Origin: an uncultured Bacilli bacterium
Lineage (GTDB): Bacteria; Bacillota_I; Bacilli_A; RF39; UBA660
Length of the DNA stretch: 64,000 bases
NCBI GenBank assembly: GCA_934168275.1
Contig: CAKPNA010000003.1
Coordinates: 1 to 64,000, forward strand
Direction of reading: 5' to 3'
The translations under genes and the position numbers were made by a program. Below, piece after piece: positions 37,782-46,433 of the stretch (position 1 is its first letter; each line of letters opens with the position of its first letter). Under the pieces are notes generated by a model that saw only the letters and a program-made list of their open reading frames with translations, ran no database searches and was not told the origin of the DNA.

Positions 37782-37796
37782 GGAAGGAAAGAGAAA

Positions 37797-38633
37797 ATGT
37801 TAAAGAATAATTTAAGTAAAATTTTAAAAAACAAAAATACAGTTACAATATTAGGTGTAGTTATTTGCTTAGTAATATTGTATGTGGGATATTCTATTAG
37901 AATTAATCAAAAGACAGCCCTAGTAGAAGTTTATTATGCTAATCAAACAATTCAACCTAAAACTAAAATAACTGCTGATATGGTATCAAAGACTCAAGTA
38001 CCAGCAGCATTTATTAAAGGAAATTATTATAAAAACTACGATGATATTGTAGGTAAATATAGTAATTACAATACTATGATTGCTAATGGTAGTATCTTTT
38101 ACACAGACTTGTTGATAGAAGAAGATAGTCTTCCGGATGCAGCACTCCAAAAAATAGAAGATGGAGATAAATTAGTAAGCTATAGAGTAGATACTGAATC
38201 AACATATGGTAATTCACTTATGCCAGGAAATTTAGTAGATGTATATGTTAAGATATTAAATACTGATGGTAAAATTGTATATGGTAAATTAATGGAACAA
38301 GTAGAAATATTAGCTGTTAAAGATGTAGATGGCAAAAATGTTTTCGATAGCACTGATGAAGTTTTAATTCCGGCATACTTATACTTTGGATTACCTGAAA
38401 ACAAATACTTACTATTTTCAGCACTTAATTATATTAAAGAAGAACTTAAAGAGTATAATATTGAAATAGTATTTGTGCCTAATACTATGAGTTATGAAGA
38501 CAAAACAGCAGTTCAAGTATCAAGTACATATCTATATAATTACATTGTAAGAAATATTCAAAAAATAGATAATCAAGAAGATTTATATAATAACTTAATT
38601 AATGAAATAGAACAATTAGAGAATAATCGATAA
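37797..38633 (+). CDS. cpaB: CpaB/RcpC-like SAF-domain protein, copy 2
   Basis: 278 residues, closely similar along its length to the protein at 18462: both have the N-terminal KNKNTVT / NKNTVT block, LYVGY in the span, NQTIQPKTKIT / KETIQPKTKIT in the SAF core, and matching C-terminal halves. The two copies stand at opposite ends of the locus. They may form a mixed ring, or each may serve one half of the machine. Confidence 0.75.
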   Translation: MLKNNLSKILKNKNTVTILGVVICLVILYVGYSIRINQKTALVEVYYANQTIQPKTKITADMVSKTQVPAAFIKGNYYKNYDDIVGKYSNYNTMIANGSIFYTDLLIEEDSLPDAALQKIEDGDKLVSYRVDTESTYGNSLMPGNLVDVYVKILNTDGKIVYGKLMEQVEILAVKDVDGKNVFDSTDEVLIPAYLYFGLPENKYLLFSALNYIKEELKEYNIEIVFVPNTMSYEDKTAVQVSSTYLYNYIVRNIQKIDNQEDLYNNLINEIEQLENNR

Positions 38634-38648
38634 GGTAGGTGATATAAT

Positions 38649-39158
38649 ATGCGTGATGCCTTTGGCGGAGCATTTATGATAAAATTATTTTTAGTATTTA
38701 TATTTATTTATGTTGGTTTTACAGCCATTGCCCTAAATTATGCTAAAGCCTTTAGAGTAAAAAATAAAATAATAGATTTTATCGAAACAAACGAAATAAC
38801 AGATTTATCGGCATATATCCAAGAAGGATCAGGATCTAATGCTAATCAATTAAATAGCATCTTGGAGAGTGCTAATTATACTGTAAAATGTCGAACTTTA
38901 AACGGCTTAGATACTAATACTATGGTTGAAACATCTAATGGATTCTGCTATCATGGTGTTTTGTTCAACCGTGTAAGTGGTGAATCTAAAAGCGATAAAT
39001 ATGTATATTATAAAGTAACAACTGCCGTTGATTGGAATTTAGGAGTTCTTAATCTTATTCTATCATTTGGTGGAAATCCTAACGATGAAGATCCTCTAGC
39101 AGGAACATGGAAAATATCTGGAGAAACAAGAATTGTTAATCACCAATTGGTAAGTTAA
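38649..39158 (+). CDS. TadE-like pseudopilin, second
   Basis: 169 residues. A short polar start (MRDAFGG) precedes one hydrophobic helix (about 9-30), then a helical stem and an external domain with two Cys (about 79 and 97) that could pair. This layout fits TadE/TadG. It is the last gene before a strong terminator. Confidence 0.55.
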   Translation: MRDAFGGAFMIKLFLVFIFIYVGFTAIALNYAKAFRVKNKIIDFIETNEITDLSAYIQEGSGSNANQLNSILESANYTVKCRTLNGLDTNTMVETSNGFCYHGVLFNRVSGESKSDKYVYYKVTTAVDWNLGVLNLILSFGGNPNDEDPLAGTWKISGETRIVNHQLVS

Positions 39159-39165
39159 AAATTAT

Positions 39166-39190
39166 GTAGGAATATATTTCCTACTTTTTT
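39166..39190 (+). terminator. terminator closing the Tad/T4SS locus
   Basis: GTAGGAA and TTCCTAC pair around TATA, followed by six Ts. Confidence 0.85.
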
Positions 39191-39247
39191 AGTTATATTA
39201 ACTTATCTTAATAAAAATAATTACATAGTATACATTAGGGGTGCCAT

Positions 39248-39541
39248 ATGAATGGTATAACAATAAATAAATTAAAAGAACTATACAATGTTCATATTAT
39301 AGATATAAGAGATAATTATTCATATTCAATGTCTCATCTTGATAATGCTATTAATATACCATACTATAGTTTAATAAATAATTACTCAATGTATCTTAAT
39401 AAGAATGAAGCATATTGTTTTTATTGTGATTTTAGTCATCAAAGTCAATCACTAAGTAATATGCTAAATGCACTAGGTTATAAAACATACTATTTAATAG
39501 AGGGTTATTTAGAATATAAAGTAAATAATTATAATAAATAA
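39248..39541 (+). CDS. single-domain rhodanese
   Basis: 97 residues, no signal peptide. It shows IDIRDNYSYSMSHLDNAINIP, cut here to the motifs DIRD and SHLDNAINIP, and an active-site Cys at about 60 in YCFYCDFSHQSQS. The closing GYKTYYLIEGY matches the rhodanese end. It should carry persulfide sulfur in the cytoplasm; the SUF operon 4 kb away is one possible partner. Confidence 0.8.
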   Translation: MNGITINKLKELYNVHIIDIRDNYSYSMSHLDNAINIPYYSLINNYSMYLNKNEAYCFYCDFSHQSQSLSNMLNALGYKTYYLIEGYLEYKVNNYNK

Positions 39542-39604
39542 ATGGTATCTTGTTCTTTAATATAAATAATGATATAATTTATTATAATAAAAGGAGTAAA
39601 TAAA

Positions 39605-40684
39605 ATGGGATATATAATAATAATATTACTAATAATAAACATGATACTAACTATCATATCAATAACTAAACACGCTAATGAATCTAATATTACTGAAAGA
39701 CTAGGTAGACTAGAAGTAAATACTATAAAAGAATTAAATGACTTTAAAGATAAATTAACTAAATCAATGAATGAAGATTATGTAAAATTAACTGATAAAT
39801 TAGAAGAAAGATTAATATATATTAATGATAAAGTAAATGAAAGACTAGATGAGAACTTTAATCGTACTAATAAAGCATTTACTTCAGTATTAACAACACT
39901 ATCTAAAATAGATGAAGCTCAAAAGAAAATAGAAACACTAGGTAATGACATTGTCTCATTACAAAGTATTCTAACTGATAAAAAAACACGTGGTATCTAT
40001 GGAGAAATAAATCTTAAACATATCTTATCAAGCATCTTTGGCGATAAGAATGATAAAATATATCAAATGCAATTCTTATTTCCTAATTCCACTATTGCTG
40101 ACGCTGTAATTTTTGCCCCAAAACCATTAGGAACCGTAGCCATCGACTCTAAGTTTCCACTAGAAAACTATCGTATTATGGTTGACAAGAGTAGGAGTAA
40201 TCTAGAAAGAGCTGCCGCCTCAAAGCAATTTAAATTAGATGTTAAACACCATATTGATGCTATTAGTTCTAAATATATTATTCCGGGTATAACAAGTAAT
40301 CAAGCTATTATGTTCTTACCTGCTGAAGCTCTTTTTGCAGAGATTAACGCTTACCATACTGACTTAATAGAGTACGCTAACCAAAGAAACGTTTGGATAA
40401 CCTCACCAACAACTCTAATGGCTACATTTACAATAATTCAAGTTTTATTAAAGAATATGGAGCGAGATAAATATGCTACTATAATTCACCAAGAATTAAA
40501 CAAATTAGGCCTAGAATTTGCTCGTTATAAAGAAAGATGGGATAAACTATCAAGAAGTATTGAAACTGTCAACAAAGATGTCGAAAACATTAATATAACT
40601 ACTGATAAAATAACTAAAAGATTTGAATCAATCAGTAATGTAAACCTTGAAAAAATAAATAAAGAAAATAACTTATTACAATAA
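39605..40684 (+). CDS. rmuC: DNA recombination protein RmuC
   Basis: 359 residues. One N-terminal span (about 2-20), a coiled-coil region (about 25-125), then the conserved RmuC nuclease-like core with RGIYGEINLKHIL, VAIDSKFPLENY and MFLPAEALFAEI. RmuC limits inversions at short inverted repeats in E. coli; the mechanism is not settled. AAGGAG precedes the ATG and a TATAAT box lies at about 39574. Confidence 0.9.
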   Translation: MGYIIIILLIINMILTIISITKHANESNITERLGRLEVNTIKELNDFKDKLTKSMNEDYVKLTDKLEERLIYINDKVNERLDENFNRTNKAFTSVLTTLSKIDEAQKKIETLGNDIVSLQSILTDKKTRGIYGEINLKHILSSIFGDKNDKIYQMQFLFPNSTIADAVIFAPKPLGTVAIDSKFPLENYRIMVDKSRSNLERAAASKQFKLDVKHHIDAISSKYIIPGITSNQAIMFLPAEALFAEINAYHTDLIEYANQRNVWITSPTTLMATFTIIQVLLKNMERDKYATIIHQELNKLGLEFARYKERWDKLSRSIETVNKDVENINITTDKITKRFESISNVNLEKINKENNLLQ

Positions 40685-40731
40685 CTAATATATTCTTATC
40701 ATTAGAATAAACTTTAATAGGGTGAAGTCTT

Positions 40732-40953
40732 ATGATAAGAATATTTTTTTTCCTATTTGGTTTTGGTTTAATGACCATAGGACTAACATATATAATTTTA
40801 TATTTAAACTTACTAAGTATTGAGTATAAATTTTTAGAATATGTTAATTTTATATCTAGAAGACCAGAAATATATTTATCATTACTAGGATTTATAATTA
40901 TAAACTTAACTATATTTATTAAAGGAGATAAAAGAAATGGAATATATATATGA
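40732..40953 (+). CDS. small two-span membrane protein, unknown
   Basis: 73 residues with two hydrophobic helices (about 2-24 and 43-63). It overlaps the next gene by 17 nt, whose ribosome site (AAAGGAG) is inside it, so the two are coupled. No family recognised. Confidence 0.5.
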   Translation: MIRIFFFLFGFGLMTIGLTYIILYLNLLSIEYKFLEYVNFISRRPEIYLSLLGFIIINLTIFIKGDKRNGIYI

Positions 40954-41569
40954 CATAATATTAAACTTTCATAGACATTACTATGACTTCTACGAATGGA
41001 ATAATACCGACAAAATAATTCATATCAAAAAAATACCCTTAGTAAAGACTGATAGTACATCATTTAATCGTATAAAAACAAACCATATCTATATTGATGA
41101 AGAGTTCTTAAATACCATTAAAGATAAAACTATTTGCTATAACACTAAAGAAAATAACTTCTGTCTATTATGTAATAGTAAACAAGCTATGGCTATAAAA
41201 TTAAATCAAAGTGGTGAAGTAGTAGGCAAAAGTAGTTTGTTATTAGATGAAGAAATGGAAGTAGTAGAACAAAGTTATTCCTTACCCATAACTCCACTAA
41301 ATATTATTAAAGAAATAAAAGAAAAAGTAAGAAGAGTAGGAAGAACTTATCAAGATAAAGAAAATAAAGTAAAAAGTATATTAAATAAATTAGATGAAGA
41401 TAAAGATAGATATATCCTAAAATATCTATACTATGAATGTTATTTAATAGATAAAGATAATAACTTAAAGACTGAACTATTAAATAGTATTAAAAACGAA
41501 GAACAACTAATTAAAATATATAACTCTCTTATTAACTTAAATCAAATAAAAAAGACATATAACGCTTAA
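40937..41569 (+). CDS. DUF3603-like protein
   Basis: 210 residues, soluble. The N-terminus (YDIILNFH, FYEWNNTDKI, IKKIPL.K) resembles the DUF3603 family of Bacillota, in which an FhEW...D and a IPL.KV block recur. The C-terminal half is helical. Function unknown. Its stop lies inside a bidirectional terminator. Confidence 0.5.
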   Translation: MEYIYDIILNFHRHYYDFYEWNNTDKIIHIKKIPLVKTDSTSFNRIKTNHIYIDEEFLNTIKDKTICYNTKENNFCLLCNSKQAMAIKLNQSGEVVGKSSLLLDEEMEVVEQSYSLPITPLNIIKEIKEKVRRVGRTYQDKENKVKSILNKLDEDKDRYILKYLYYECYLIDKDNNLKTELLNSIKNEEQLIKIYNSLINLNQIKKTYNA

Positions 41570-41584
41570 TTGTTATATGTCTTT
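41552..41584. terminator. bidirectional terminator
   Basis: AAGACATATAAC and GTTATATGTCTT form a perfect 12-bp stem around GCTTAATT between convergent genes. Confidence 0.85.
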
Positions 41585-41587
41585 ATA

Positions 41588-42727
41588 CTATTTATAATTA
41601 CTTACATATTTATTATATTTAGCTTCTAAATCTTCATCAGTAAATTTAAGTTTAGATTCTTCACGCATAGCAATTAATGCTTTATAACGAATATTAGTAT
41701 CTTTCTTTTCTAATTCTTTACCAAGTTGTTTAATAATAGCATCTTTAACATCATCTAGCTTTGGTTTTTCTTTTTGATCAATACGATATACTACATGATA
41801 ACCATAAGAAGATTTAATAGGAGTCTTACTATAAGTACCATTCTCCAAACTCTTCATTTCAGCAACATAAGCTTCATCTAAACTAGCATCAAAAGATTGA
41901 TAACCAAGATCTTCAGTAGTAATCTTATCTTTATATTCTGCTTTTACATCATCCCAACTAGCACCATTATTAAGTTTACTAATAATTTCTTCAGCTAACT
42001 TCTTAGCATCAGCATCAGATAAACCTTTACTCTCATCAACAGATACTAGCATATGCTTAGTATTAATATCACCATAAACACTACTTTCATAATATTTCTC
42101 AATATCTTTATCAGTAAATTGTTTCTTTAAATATTCTTCATAATATAAATTACGACGATGATCTAATGTTAAATAATCAATAAATGCTTGACGATTACTA
42201 AAACCATTCTTTGCTAAGAAAGTTTCTTCATCATAACCATAATAAGAATTATATGTATTAAACCAATAAGTAGCAGTCTTTTCAACATCAGCTTTCATCT
42301 CATCAGTTTCAGGATACTTCTCTACTAAAATATTATTATCTATTAAATCAATTAATAAATTAATAGCAGAATATTGTTTTTTCATATCAGTATAATAATC
42401 ATCAGCAGTTATTGCATCATCTCCTAAGTAAGCAACAGGTTGTGTTCCATCCTTTAATTCAGCTATCTTCTTAGGTTGTAAAGCTAATATTAATAATCCT
42501 AATAAAAGTCCAGCGGCAAAGCCATAAATTATTTTACGATTTTCATCAATCTTTTCAAAACCTTTAATAGCTTTTTCTTTTAATTTATCGCTATCAACTT
42601 TCTTCTTACTATCTTTAACCTCTTTTTTGTTATCTTTAACAACTTCTTTGATTTCTTCCTTTTTTACTTCTTTTTTAACAGCTTTCTTTTCTACAGTACT
42701 TTTTTCTGTATTTTTCTTTTTGCTCAT
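41588..42727 (-). CDS. prsA: PrsA-like parvulin foldase, membrane-anchored
   Basis: 379 residues. A Lys-rich cytoplasmic start (about 1-62) leads to a span (about 65-84) and an extracellular SurA-N-like region. The parvulin prolyl isomerase domain (about 218-325) has KHMLVSV and SSYGYHVVYRID. PrsA proteins help exported proteins fold. Unlike Bacillus PrsA it has no lipobox and uses a transmembrane anchor. AAGGGAG precedes the ATG. It is monocistronic. Confidence 0.82.
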   Translation of the reverse strand: MSKKKNTEKSTVEKKAVKKEVKKEEIKEVVKDNKKEVKDSKKKVDSDKLKEKAIKGFEKIDENRKIIYGFAAGLLLGLLILALQPKKIAELKDGTQPVAYLGDDAITADDYYTDMKKQYSAINLLIDLIDNNILVEKYPETDEMKADVEKTATYWFNTYNSYYGYDEETFLAKNGFSNRQAFIDYLTLDHRRNLYYEEYLKKQFTDKDIEKYYESSVYGDINTKHMLVSVDESKGLSDADAKKLAEEIISKLNNGASWDDVKAEYKDKITTEDLGYQSFDASLDEAYVAEMKSLENGTYSKTPIKSSYGYHVVYRIDQKEKPKLDDVKDAIIKQLGKELEKKDTNIRYKALIAMREESKLKFTDEDLEAKYNKYVSNYK

Positions 42728-42827
42728 TTTACGTTCTCCCTTCTAAAGCATAATAATATAATATCAAAAAAACCCTAAAAAAACAACTATTTCCACCTAA
42801 AAAAAGAAAAAGTAGGGCCAAAACATT

Positions 42828-42856
42828 CACCAAAAAACTTCTATTCCCATAAAATA
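42828..42856 (+). promoter_or_regulatory. candidate sigma-K promoter
   Basis: CACC (42828-42831), 16 nt, CATAAAATA (42848-42856) fits the Bacillus sigma-K consensus mACm-16-CATAnnnTA at every defined position. It lies 31 nt before two tiny membrane-protein genes. An imperfect hairpin (TTCTATTC with GAATAGAA, 42840-42871) overlaps it. Confidence 0.6.
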
Positions 42857-42887
42857 ATGTGAGAATAGAAAAAAGGAAGGTGATTAT

Positions 42888-42968
42888 ATGGGAACTTATG
42901 GATCATCAGCTGCTATTGTATTAGTATTGTTTATTTTATTAATAATTATACTTGGATCTTGGATATAA
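42888..42968 (+). CDS. YjcZ-like sporulation mini-protein, 26 residues
   Basis: Product MGTYGSSAAIVLVLFILLII followed by ILGSWI. AAGGAAGGTG precedes the ATG by 5 nt. A short Gly/Ser start and one hydrophobic helix match the YjcZ/YhzC-type mini-proteins made late in sporulation and found in spores or spore coats. The sigma-K-like promoter agrees. It is too short for most gene finders. Confidence 0.62.
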   Translation: MGTYGSSAAIVLVLFILLIIILGSWI

Positions 42969-42992
42969 GAAAAAATTAAAGGAGGTGTAAAT

Positions 42993-43127
42993 ATGACATC
43001 AAATACTTCTTGTGGAAATACTACAACATGTGGAACTGTATCACATGGCTGTGGTAATGGCTTTTTAATTATAGTAGTATTATATATCTTACTTGCTATA
43101 ATATTAGGCTCTTGCTTTTTTGTATAA
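42993..43127 (+). CDS. Cys-rich sporulation-type mini-protein, 44 residues
   Basis: It starts 3 nt after AAAGGAGGTG GTAA, an almost perfect ribosome site. A polar start with Cys at 7, 13 and 20 precedes one hydrophobic helix (about 24-43) that ends LGSCFFV. The tail LLAIILGS parallels LLIIILGS in the gene before, so the two are relatives in one unit. Extra Cys could cross-link in the spore coat. Confidence 0.6.
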   Translation: MTSNTSCGNTTTCGTVSHGCGNGFLIIVVLYILLAIILGSCFFV

Positions 43128-43134
43128 AATAAAT

Positions 43135-43163
43135 TAGCTATCATAAACTGATAGCTATTTTTT
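43135..43163. terminator. bidirectional terminator
   Basis: TAGCTATCA and TGATAGCTA pair around TAAAC, followed by six Ts; it overlaps the stop of the HIT gene. Confidence 0.8.
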
Positions 43164-43517
43164 AATTACATTATATACTTCTTCTATTGTCATATTTATT
43201 TTTTTATTATATTTTGGGATAACATGTAAATGAAAATGCTTAACATCTTCTGCTATACCATTATTCTGTAGTAATGTAAATCCTTGACAATTTAACTTTT
43301 CTTTAACCATAAGTGATGTACTTTTAGCCACATCAAATATATGATTACGTACATCATCAGGTATATCATATAAATCAACATAATGCTTCTTACATAATAT
43401 TAAATAATGTCCAGCACAATCCTGATTAATATCTAATATTACCTTAACAATATCATCTTCATATATACAATATGAACTAATCTCATTATTAATTATTTTA
43501 CAAAATAAACAATCCAT
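43155..43517 (-). CDS. hit: HIT family nucleotide hydrolase
   Basis: 120 residues. The histidine triad is HFHLHVIP near residue 95, and CLFCKI at the start supplies the Cys pair of the zinc-bearing HIT/HinT branch. Such proteins split nucleoside phosphoramidates or dinucleotides. GAGGAG precedes the ATG. It is convergent with the mini-genes. Confidence 0.9.
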   Translation of the reverse strand: MDCLFCKIINNEISSYCIYEDDIVKVILDINQDCAGHYLILCKKHYVDLYDIPDDVRNHIFDVAKSTSLMVKEKLNCQGFTLLQNNGIAEDVKHFHLHVIPKYNKKINMTIEEVYNVIKK

Positions 43518-43577
43518 AAATAACTCTCCTCAACAAAAGTATAACAAAAAAAAGAAAACAAGAAAAGTGTTTTCCGT

Positions 43578-43628
43578 GAATATGCGAATATTCTATTTAT
43601 ATAATGGTATAAAAAAATATTTTTATAC
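43578..43628. promoter_or_regulatory. two inverted repeats upstream of the suf operon
   Basis: GAATAT GCGA ATATTC (43578-43593) and GTATAAAAA AATA TTTTTATAC (43607-43628) are perfect inverted repeats in the gap before sufC. A TATAAT box follows at 43662 with TTTAAA 17 nt upstream. They could be operators or a hairpin pair; no regulator can be named. Confidence 0.4.
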
Positions 43629-43691
43629 AAGTAAAAACTTTAAATATCAAATATTTTGTTGTATAATATGGAATAGAAATGGGTGAAAAAT

Positions 43692-44465
43692 ATGCGATTA
43701 CAAATAAATAATTTAAATGTTAGTATTAATGATAAAAAAGTATTAAAAGACTTTAACTTACAAATAGAGCCCTCTACTACACATGTAATTATGGGCCCAA
43801 ATGGTGTTGGAAAATCAACATTATCAAGAGTAATATTAGGTGATAATCATTATCAAGTAGAAAGTGGTGATATCTTATTTAATGATGAAAGTATTACTTC
43901 ACTATCTACTGATAAAAGAAGTAAACTAGGTATCTTTTTAGCAATGCAATATCCATTAGAAATAGATGGCATATCAAACCAAGATTTCTTAAGAACTGCC
44001 TTAGCTTCTAAAGAAGGTAAAAATATTAGTCTATACGATTTTATCTTAAAATGTGATCAAATAACTGACGATTTAAAAATGGATAAAAACCTAATTCATC
44101 GTTCTTTAAATGTAGGATTCTCTGGTGGTGAAAAAAAGAAAAACGAAGTACTCCAAATAAGACTATTAAAGCCATCTCTAATAATATTAGATGAACTAGA
44201 TTCAGGCCTAGATGTTGATAGCCTTAGAATAGTAGCAGAAAATATTAGTAAATATAAAGAAGAAAATCCTGATACATCTATTTTAATAATAACTCACCAT
44301 CCTAAAATACTAGAATATATTCATCCTGACTATGTTCACTTAATGATTGATGGTCAAATAAAAGAATCTAGAGACTACTCACTAGCCCTAGAAATAGAAA
44401 AAAAAGGATATACTACTTATCTCAGTGAGGCAAATATTATTGATAGGAAGACTAAAGATGAATAA
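43692..44465 (+). CDS. sufC: SUF system ATPase
   Basis: 257 residues from the ATG at 43692. ABC ATPase with Walker A GPNGVGKST (about 36-44), the SufC-type signature FSGGEKKKNEVLQ and Walker B LIILDELDSGLD. SufC drives the SufBCD scaffold on which Fe-S clusters are built. It overlaps the next gene by 8 nt and opens the operon sufC, short sufD/B, sufS, sufU. Confidence 0.95.
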   Translation: MRLQINNLNVSINDKKVLKDFNLQIEPSTTHVIMGPNGVGKSTLSRVILGDNHYQVESGDILFNDESITSLSTDKRSKLGIFLAMQYPLEIDGISNQDFLRTALASKEGKNISLYDFILKCDQITDDLKMDKNLIHRSLNVGFSGGEKKKNEVLQIRLLKPSLIILDELDSGLDVDSLRIVAENISKYKEENPDTSILIITHHPKILEYIHPDYVHLMIDGQIKESRDYSLALEIEKKGYTTYLSEANIIDRKTKDE

Positions 44466-45222
44466 TATATTAGTGATAAATAATAATATAAATAATTATA
44501 ATGATGATAATATTAAAATAGAAAATAATACTATATATTTTAAAAAGAGTGGTAAATATAATATTAAATATGATAACACTAATACCATTGATATAACATA
44601 TAAACTAAAAGATAATATAAATATAACTATCGATGAATATCAAAATAACACTTCATCATTAACTAGTAATATTAAATATCTATTAGCAGAAAATAGTATC
44701 TTAAATATTAATAAATTTACGATTAACGATACTACTAAAGAAACAATAACTATTGATTTAGAAGGCTTAAATGCTGAGATTAATTATCATTTCTCTAATA
44801 TCTCTACTAACCAAGAAGAGCATCATATCATAATTAATCATCATGCCCCTAAAACAATATCTAATATAATAAATAGAACTATATCTACTAATGATGCCAC
44901 TATTGACTATATCATAGATAGTATCTTACCTAAAAATAATTATGGTTGTATATTAAATCAAGAAACAAAAATAATTACTAATGATTCAAGTAATTGTTAT
45001 ATTAGACCAAATATGTTTATTGATGAAGAAGATGTTGATGCTAGACATGCTTCATATATTGGTAAATTTAAAGAGGAAGAATTATTCTATTTAATGACAA
45101 GAGGATTATCTCTAAAAGAATCTATTAAATTATTAGTAAAAGGATATATATTATCTAATATTAAAGTTGAAGAAGACCTAGAAAAAATAATTATTAATGA
45201 TATAAATAAGTATTGGAGGTGA
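44458..45222 (+). CDS. sufD: short SufD/SufB-like scaffold protein
   Basis: 254 residues from the ATG at 44458; usual SufD and SufB have more than 400. The C-terminal part is typical: DVDARHASYIGKFKEEELF and RGLSLKESIKLLVKGYI, with the conserved His. The N-terminal helical domain is missing, and the beta-helix is reduced. No separate SufB is seen after sufU. It could be a minimal scaffold acting as a homodimer, or SufB may lie elsewhere in the genome. Confidence 0.75.
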   Translation: MNNILVINNNINNYNDDNIKIENNTIYFKKSGKYNIKYDNTNTIDITYKLKDNINITIDEYQNNTSSLTSNIKYLLAENSILNINKFTINDTTKETITIDLEGLNAEINYHFSNISTNQEEHHIIINHHAPKTISNIINRTISTNDATIDYIIDSILPKNNYGCILNQETKIITNDSSNCYIRPNMFIDEEDVDARHASYIGKFKEEELFYLMTRGLSLKESIKLLVKGYILSNIKVEEDLEKIIINDINKYWR

Positions 45223-45226
45223 TTAA

Positions 45227-46423
45227 ATGAATAGAGAAGATTTTGCCATATTAAAAAGTAATTTAGTTTATTTTGATAATGGTGCAACAACTCTAAAACC
45301 TAATCAAGTAGTTGAATCTATCGTTGACTATTATACTAAGTATACAGCTAATGCTCATCGTGGCGATTATAAAAATAGTAAAATAGTGGATGATTTATAT
45401 GAAGGCACAAGAAAAAAAGTCAAAGAATTTATTAATGCTAAACATAGTAGTGAAATAGTATTTACTAGTGGTACTACTGATAGCTTAAATGATATAATAT
45501 TTGGCTATTTTAAATATAAATTACAAAAAGGCGATGAAGTCTTATTAACAGAGTCTGAACACGCCTCTAACGTTGTAGGTTGGTATGCCTTAGCTAAAGA
45601 AATAGGCATAAAAATAAGATTTATTGACCTTAACGAGAATAATGAACTAACCATTGATAATGTCAAAAAAGCTATTACCCCAAATACTAAAGTAATATCT
45701 ATAGCCCATATTACAAATGTAATTGGTGATGTTAGGGATATAAATGCCATATCCAAACTAGCTCATGAAAATAATATGTTACTAGTAGTAGATGCTGCTC
45801 AAAGTATTGCCCATAACAAGATTGATGTCCAAGAATCAGATATTGACTTTTTAGCCTTTTCTGCTCATAAAATGTATGGTCCAACTGGAGTAGGTGTTTT
45901 ATATGGAAAATTTGATTTATTAAAAGACCTAGTACCCACTAATTATGGTGGCGGTATGAATGCTATATTTACTAAAGATGGCTATTACGAACTAAAAGAT
46001 ATTCCAACAAGACTAGAAGCCGGTACTCCAAACATTGAAGGTGTAATTGGCCTAGGAGCAGCCATTGATTATATAAACAGCATTGGTATTGATAAAATTG
46101 CCAAATATGAACATGAACTACGCCATTACTTAATTGATAAACTAAAACAATTAGATTTCATCGAACTATATAATAAAGATAATGATGGTACAATAGTATC
46201 ATTTAATATAAAAGGTGTGTTTAGTCAAGATACAGCCGTTTATTTAGATAAATATAATATTGCTGTAAGAGCAGGTAATCACTGTGCTAAAATGTTAGGA
46301 AATCTCTTCCATGTCAACAATACATGTCGTATTAGTCTAAGTTTTTATAACACCAAAGAAGAAGTAGATTTACTAATAAACGTCTTAAACAATAGTGCCA
46401 ATATATGGAAAGAAATATTATAA
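45227..46423 (+). CDS. sufS: SUF cysteine desulfurase
   Basis: 398 residues, full length. A class V aminotransferase fold with the PLP-binding Lys in FSAHKMYGPTG and the persulfide Cys in RAGNHCAKML. It takes sulfur from cysteine and passes it to SufU. TGGAGGTG precedes the ATG. Confidence 0.95.
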   Translation: MNREDFAILKSNLVYFDNGATTLKPNQVVESIVDYYTKYTANAHRGDYKNSKIVDDLYEGTRKKVKEFINAKHSSEIVFTSGTTDSLNDIIFGYFKYKLQKGDEVLLTESEHASNVVGWYALAKEIGIKIRFIDLNENNELTIDNVKKAITPNTKVISIAHITNVIGDVRDINAISKLAHENNMLLVVDAAQSIAHNKIDVQESDIDFLAFSAHKMYGPTGVGVLYGKFDLLKDLVPTNYGGGMNAIFTKDGYYELKDIPTRLEAGTPNIEGVIGLGAAIDYINSIGIDKIAKYEHELRHYLIDKLKQLDFIELYNKDNDGTIVSFNIKGVFSQDTAVYLDKYNIAVRAGNHCAKMLGNLFHVNNTCRISLSFYNTKEEVDLLINVLNNSANIWKEIL

Positions 46424-46433
46424 GGTGATAAAT

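Larger units (their letters stand above)
18462..39158 (+). other. composite Tad pilus / type IV secretion locus
   Basis: Twenty same-strand genes with short gaps. Tad-type parts lie at both ends: cpaB, cpaF, tadB, tadC, Flp-like pilin and tadZ-like on the left; TadE-like, a second cpaB and another TadE-like on the right. T4SS-type parts fill the middle: VirB2-like, VirB6, VirB3/PrgI, VirB4, wall hydrolase and VirD4. No relaxase, integrase, recombinase, origin of transfer or flanking repeat was found, and ordinary chromosomal genes flank it. A prepilin peptidase is also absent from the window. Confidence 0.7.

Noticed and set aside
18462..39158. Reading the locus as an integrative conjugative element
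   Set aside because: T4SS genes are present, but I found no relaxase, integrase, transfer origin or flanking direct repeat in the window, and half of the genes are Tad-type.
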